In this document: one piece after another, positions 61,465 to 64,000 of the stretch | How positions within the stretch are numbered: the stretch's first letter is position 1 | How the letters are laid out: the number at the start of each line of letters is the position of its first letter | Origin: Nostoc sp. PCC 7524 | GTDB lineage: Bacteria > Cyanobacteriota > Cyanobacteriia > Cyanobacteriales > Nostocaceae | NCBI RefSeq assembly: GCF_000316645.1 | Contig: NC_019684.1 | Span: 1,302,001 to 1,366,000 of the forward strand | Direction: 5' to 3' | DNA length: 64,000 nt | Position numbers and translations under genes: made by a program | Notes under the pieces: generated by a model | Seen by the model: only the letters and a program-made list of their open reading frames with translations | Told to the model about the DNA's origin: nothing | The model's database searches: none

Positions 61465-62535
61465 CTAGCGGATCAAGTCGAAGGAGATATCGGTCTTACC
61501 AGTGATGTTGGTGCAACGATCCATTTCATCCAGAAGGGTATTAACAACCCAGTTGAGGATATTTAGACCACCTTGGTAGCCGAGGGTAGAATAGCGGTGT
61601 AAGTGGTGACGGTCAAACAGAGGATAACCAATACGTACCATTGGGATCTTAGTATCGCGCCACAGGTACTTACCGTAGGAGTTACCGATGAAGAAGTCTA
61701 CAGGCTCGGTGAACAACAAGGAACGGAAGTGCCACAAGTCTTTTTGAATCCAAACTTTAGCTTCTTTACCGAAGGGGCTAGCAGCGAGGATAGCTTCCAT
61801 TTCTTTCTTGAAGGTATCATCACCGTTGTTGCAGAGGATGTGTACTGGTTCAGCACCCATCTCTAACAAGAAGCTGGTAATGGAGATAATCAAATCGGGA
61901 TCGCCGTAGATAGCGAACTTCTTACCATGAATCCAAGCGTAGGAATCGGTGATAGCATCAACTAAACGACCGCGTTCGATTTCCAATTCTTCAGGAATAG
62001 CTTTACCGGTCAATTCAGAGATAGCAGTCAAGAACTCGTCAGTACCTTTAACGCCGAAGGGACGCAATACTTTGGTTTCTTGATTCCACTTGGTTTCGAT
62101 GTATTCGCGGGTCTTGGGTGTGGTGTAAGCTTGGAGAGCAACTGTAGCTTTAGCGTTGATAGAATCAGCCGCATCTTCTAGCTTTGTACCACCTGGGTAC
62201 ATTTCGTACTCACCAGTGTTAGGTGAATCAAAGTAGTCGCTGCTATCAGACAGGATGGTGTAATCAACACCCATTACATTCATCATCCGCTTCAATTCGC
62301 GGTTGTTACCAACATAGGTATCAAAACCAGGAATGAAGTTGATTTTGCCGTTGCTGGTAGCTTTCTTCTTACCTTCTGTCAAGTTAGAAAGAATACCCTT
62401 CATCATGTTGTCGTAGCCAGTGGTGTGAGAACCAACGAAGCTAGGTGTGTGAGCGAAGGGAACGGGGAAGTCTTGAGGAATAGAACCAGCGTTCTTAGAG
62501 TTGGTGATGAACGCGCCTAAGTCATCACCGATAAC
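61465..62535 (-). CDS. nifK: NifK, nitrogenase MoFe-protein beta subunit, 3' part of an interrupted gene
   Basis: 356 codons from VIGDDLGAFITNSKNAGSIP to the normal end GKTDISFDLIR. NifK is about 512 residues, so roughly the first 156 are missing. Just before VIGDD the frame changes from the expected CxxCMAE (P-cluster Cys region) to R-I-S-Y (bases 62536-62547) and runs into a TAG three codons further. No stops or shifts inside the retained part and it is well conserved, so the gene should be restored when the sequence to the right is excised. The ATG at 62406 is an internal Met, not a start. First gene of the nif set seen here. Confidence 0.93.
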   Translation of the reverse strand, partial: VIGDDLGAFITNSKNAGSIPQDFPVPFAHTPSFVGSHTTGYDNMMKGILSNLTEGKKKATSNGKINFIPGFDTYVGNNRELKRMMNVMGVDYTILSDSSDYFDSPNTGEYEMYPGGTKLEDAADSINAKATVALQAYTTPKTREYIETKWNQETKVLRPFGVKGTDEFLTAISELTGKAIPEELEIERGRLVDAITDSYAWIHGKKFAIYGDPDLIISITSFLLEMGAEPVHILCNNGDDTFKKEMEAILAASPFGKEAKVWIQKDLWHFRSLLFTEPVDFFIGNSYGKYLWRDTKIPMVRIGYPLFDRHHLHRYSTLGYQGGLNILNWVVNTLLDEMDRCTNITGKTDISFDLIR

Positions 62536-62892
62536 ATAAGAAATGCGCTAAAACTATTGCTGCACAAGAGTTTTGCGGTAGAGCCTGTTTATATTGCTTA
62601 TATTTTGCTTAAAGCTTTGAAATTTAACCTTAATTTGTCAATCAAAACAGTAAATTGATTTCTTAGTTTTTGATTAAATCTTGAGTTATTTTCTACTTAA
62701 GAAGAATAAAGGCAACATTTCAGTGTAGAAGCCTACAGTTTTAGGTGGCTTTGTATTAATAGAAGTCCCCCCCTCTTTTTTACGTCGTAATTTCACGTTG
62801 TTATTCACGTTGTTATTCACGTCGTGATTTACGTTGTGAATTCACGTTGTTACTACAGGAGGGGGGAGGGAGGTAGCTATAGCGTGTTAAAT
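62536..62892. other. AT-rich element edge with dodecamer array A
   Basis: No gene from the nifK junction to 62892. Contains array A (62782-62850) between C-rich (62767-62775) and G-rich (62858-62872) runs. Confidence 0.7.
62782..62854. repeat. Dodecamer array A, six ACGTYGT units
   Basis: ACGTCGT or ACGTTGT begins at 62782, 62795, 62807, 62819, 62831 and 62844 (steps 13, 12, 12, 12, 13). Units 1 and 4 are ACGTCGT, the others ACGTTGT, mostly followed by TATTC or GATT. CCCCCCTC upstream and GAGGGGGG downstream could pair and enclose the array. Confidence 0.93.
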
Positions 62893-63105
62893 TTAATGGT
62901 TAATCCCCTGCTTTTTCCTAGCATAGTATTTTGCAATTTCATGTTCATTAACCCAATAAACCCTACACACAATGCAAAAACTAGCATCTAAACCAGGAAT
63001 AAGATTGTGATTGCAAACACTTTTAATAACCGTACCATTGGAACTTTTATAAACGATACTTTGTACAGGTTCTAAACTGTATGTGTTGTCATTAGCTAGC
63101 AACAT
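62893..63105 (-). CDS. Small putative zinc-binding protein of the nifK element
   Basis: 70 residues. Cys31-x-His33 and Cys44-x-x-Cys47 (KSVCNHNLIPG, SFCIVCRVYW) make a treble-clef-like metal site; the C-terminus is basic (YYARKKQGINH). No named family recognised. It is bracketed by arrays A and B, which suggests a DNA-binding or accessory recombination protein, but this is inference. Confidence 0.55.
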   Translation of the reverse strand: MLLANDNTYSLEPVQSIVYKSSNGTVIKSVCNHNLIPGLDASFCIVCRVYWVNEHEIAKYYARKKQGINH

Positions 63106-63139
63106 ACCGCTTGTATCTTTCTAGATGTATCTTATTATC

Positions 63140-63209
63140 ACATTGTTTAATCACGTTGTATTTCACGACGTTAAACACGTTGTAAAACACGTTGTAAATA
63201 ACGACGTTG
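63140..63209. repeat. Dodecamer array B, six units upstream of the small zinc-protein gene
   Basis: Units start at 63140 (ACATTGT), 63153, 63165 (ACGACGT), 63177, 63189 and 63201 (ACGACGT), steps 13, 12, 12, 12, 12. Read on the minus strand the order is ACGTCGT, ACAACGT, ACAACGT, ACGTCGTGA, ACAACGT, ACAATGT, preceded by CCCCCC. The start of the small gene is 35 bases from the nearest unit. Confidence 0.93.
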
Positions 63210-63240
63210 ATATAGCGGGGGGTGGTATGCTCACAATAAA

Positions 63241-63264
63241 ACCACTACAATATATTGCAGTGGT
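63241..63264 (-). terminator. Palindromic terminator after the element operon
   Basis: ACCACTACAATA / TATTGCAGTGGT is a 24-bp near-perfect palindrome (one mismatched pair). On the minus strand it follows the 63311 stop by 46 bases and is followed by TTTATTG. Confidence 0.6.
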
Positions 63265-63310
63265 AAGAACAGTTTAATTATTGCTTATTGTTGACGCTGT
63301 AAGAATAGTA

Positions 63311-63523
63311 TCAATGGTGAATATTGACCAGATATTTTAAACCCATTGATATTAATCTTTTTTCGCCGTCAAAAGTACCTAAGTTTGGCTCATCTGTATC
63401 TGTGTTTGCAACAATTATTGCAACAGATTCAGCAAGTAAGTAAGGACATCCTTTCTCAAGTAAGGCTTGTAACCATGCTGTGAATATTCGATAGTTTTTA
63501 ATGATTACCTGCTGTTGAGTCAT
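63311..63523 (-). CDS. Hypothetical element protein (70 aa)
   Basis: MTQQQVIIKNYRIFTAWLQALLEKGCPYLLAESVAIIVANTDTDEPNLG..., ending MGLKYLVNIHH. Small helical protein, no recognised family. Starts 5 bases after the stop of the 111-residue gene, so an operon. Confidence 0.6.
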   Translation of the reverse strand: MTQQQVIIKNYRIFTAWLQALLEKGCPYLLAESVAIIVANTDTDEPNLGTFDGEKRLISMGLKYLVNIHH

Positions 63524-63528
63524 GCTAT

Positions 63529-63864
63529 TTAATCCCCATAAAATAACTTTGCTGCATCTGGATTTCTGGGACGGTAACGCAAGACAACCATTGATGGTAG
63601 ATTGGGGTCTATTGGTTCATAAATCTCATAGTGGCTGTAATCCCAAATTTGATTTTCATTACCATAATGACCAACGGTGTAAGTGTGGTTAAAATCGCCA
63701 TTACCTACCTTCATGTCGTTATCTAGAAGCTGTTTAACCGCTTCCTTTGCTGGTAACGGCATTGATAGAACAGTGCCACTAAATAACGGTGGTGGTTCAC
63801 AATCAACACAAGGCATTTCAACAAATTGAGTACATGGCAATTCAATTGAGTATCCTTGATTCAT
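63529..63864 (-). CDS. Hypothetical element protein (111 aa)
   Basis: 111 residues with CVDCEPPPLF near the N-terminus and a Tyr/His-rich middle (FNHTYTVGHYGNENQIWDYSHYEIYEPIDPN). No family recognised. Its start overlaps the preceding stop (ATGA), so it is coupled to the gene at the right edge. Confidence 0.6.
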   Translation of the reverse strand: MNQGYSIELPCTQFVEMPCVDCEPPPLFSGTVLSMPLPAKEAVKQLLDNDMKVGNGDFNHTYTVGHYGNENQIWDYSHYEIYEPIDPNLPSMVVLRYRPRNPDAAKLFYGD

Positions 63865-64000
63865 TTACCCGTTCCTCCAACAAATACACAAATCCATTTT
63901 CTTGTTACTGGATGCTGACGCTTGGTGTAACTTGCCCCTAGTTTTTTAGCCCTAGCCTTACAGATGTTTTCCGCTTTTGCTTCATTTCTCGTATCTAGCG
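63861..64000 (-). CDS. Hypothetical element protein, C-terminal part
   Basis: Runs off the right edge; the last 46 residues are visible: basic TRNEAKAENICKARAKKLGA, then QHPVTRKWICVFVGGTGK. Stop overlaps the next start by 4 bases (ATGA). No family recognised. Confidence 0.6.
   Translation of the reverse strand, partial: LDTRNEAKAENICKARAKKLGASYTKRQHPVTRKWICVFVGGTGK

Larger units (their letters stand above)
62536..64000. mobile_element. Left portion of an interruption element inside nifK
   Basis: Sequence from 62536 to the right edge is unrelated to nif genes. It holds two dodecamer arrays, a palindromic terminator and four short minus-strand genes, none recognisable as nif. By analogy with the nifD, fdxN and hupL elements, site-specific excision during heterocyst differentiation would rejoin nifK. 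The recombinase and the second junction lie outside the window. The exact edge is uncertain by a few bases, because a shared core sequence could include GTTATCGGTGATGAC. Confidence 0.85.

Noticed and set aside
61465-62406. A complete 313-residue nifK-like gene starting at the Met at 62406
   Set aside because: The conserved NifK frame continues 43 codons further upstream to 62535, so that Met is internal.

Overview
The window looks like part of the chromosome of a filamentous, heterocyst-forming cyanobacterium of the Nostoc/Anabaena/Trichormus group. The signs are: abundant GCGATCGC (HIP1) octamers; heptameric and other short tandem repeats in many spacers; an extended hyp operon with the gene set known from Nostoc; an uptake hydrogenase (hupSL, hupW) without a Tat signal; a heterocyst-type nif cluster ending in hesA-hesB-fdxH; and a copy of the cyanobacterial small RNA Yfr1. 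I cannot name the species from the sequence alone.

Layout. 1-1.3 kb: cytochrome c biogenesis pair (ccdA and a partial ccs1). 1.3-2.3 kb: gene-free, with Yfr1. 2.3-8.3 kb: two-gene signalling operon (CBS + eight PAS histidine kinase, then a receiver-PAS-kinase hybrid). 8.8-28.7 kb: housekeeping and accessory genes, including an aldo/keto reductase, a pheophorbide-oxygenase-like Rieske protein, a plastoquinol terminal oxidase, a GHL10-type hydrolase-like protein, an RluA-type pseudouridine synthase carrying a translated repeat, a four-copy 63-bp tandem repeat, small antitoxin-like genes, an FAD monooxygenase, a class V aminotransferase, tRNA-Val(UAC), MazG, an AI-2E-type permease, an AraC regulator with an alpha/beta hydrolase, and a Coq4-like protein. 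28.8-38.6 kb (minus strand): extended hyp operon, in transcription order TPR protein, truncated small membrane protein, NifU-like, NHL, hypF, hypC, hypD, tautomerase, hypE, hypA, hypB. 39-41.3 kb: type II NADH dehydrogenase and small membrane proteins. 41.7-44.4 kb: hupS-hupL; hupL is uninterrupted but carries a sequence nearly identical to the recombination site of the known hupL element. 44.5-48 kb: a membrane protein and a cluster of toxin-antitoxin genes whose spacers carry one repeat family. 48.2-50.4 kb: a hypothetical gene, two decayed gene fragments fused end to end, and hupW. 50.4-53.3 kb (minus): CBS, ankyrin, SagB-type oxidoreductase and a hypothetical gene. 53.9-62.5 kb (minus): nifK (3' part), Mo-nitrogenase C-terminal-domain protein, nifE, nifN, nifX, DUF269, DUF683, nifW, hesA, hesB, fdxH, feoA.

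How the genes work together. hyp genes and hupW mature the NiFe uptake hydrogenase HupSL, which recycles the H2 made by nitrogenase. NifE/N/X and partners build and carry FeMo-cofactor, HesA/HesB and the NifU-like protein fit Fe-S cluster supply, and FdxH brings electrons to nitrogenase.

The most striking feature is at the right edge. nifK stops being nifK about 156 codons in, just where the P-cluster cysteine region should continue, and the reading frame runs into foreign sequence. This is the expected signature of a developmentally excised interruption element. The first 1.46 kb of that element carries unrecognised small genes, and two six-unit dodecamer arrays with the same site pattern flank a small putative zinc-binding protein gene. 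A second theme is that short tandem repeats have entered and are translated within genes (rluA-like, hypF, apparently the tails of hupW and nifE), and a repeat has replaced the C-terminal half of a small membrane protein.
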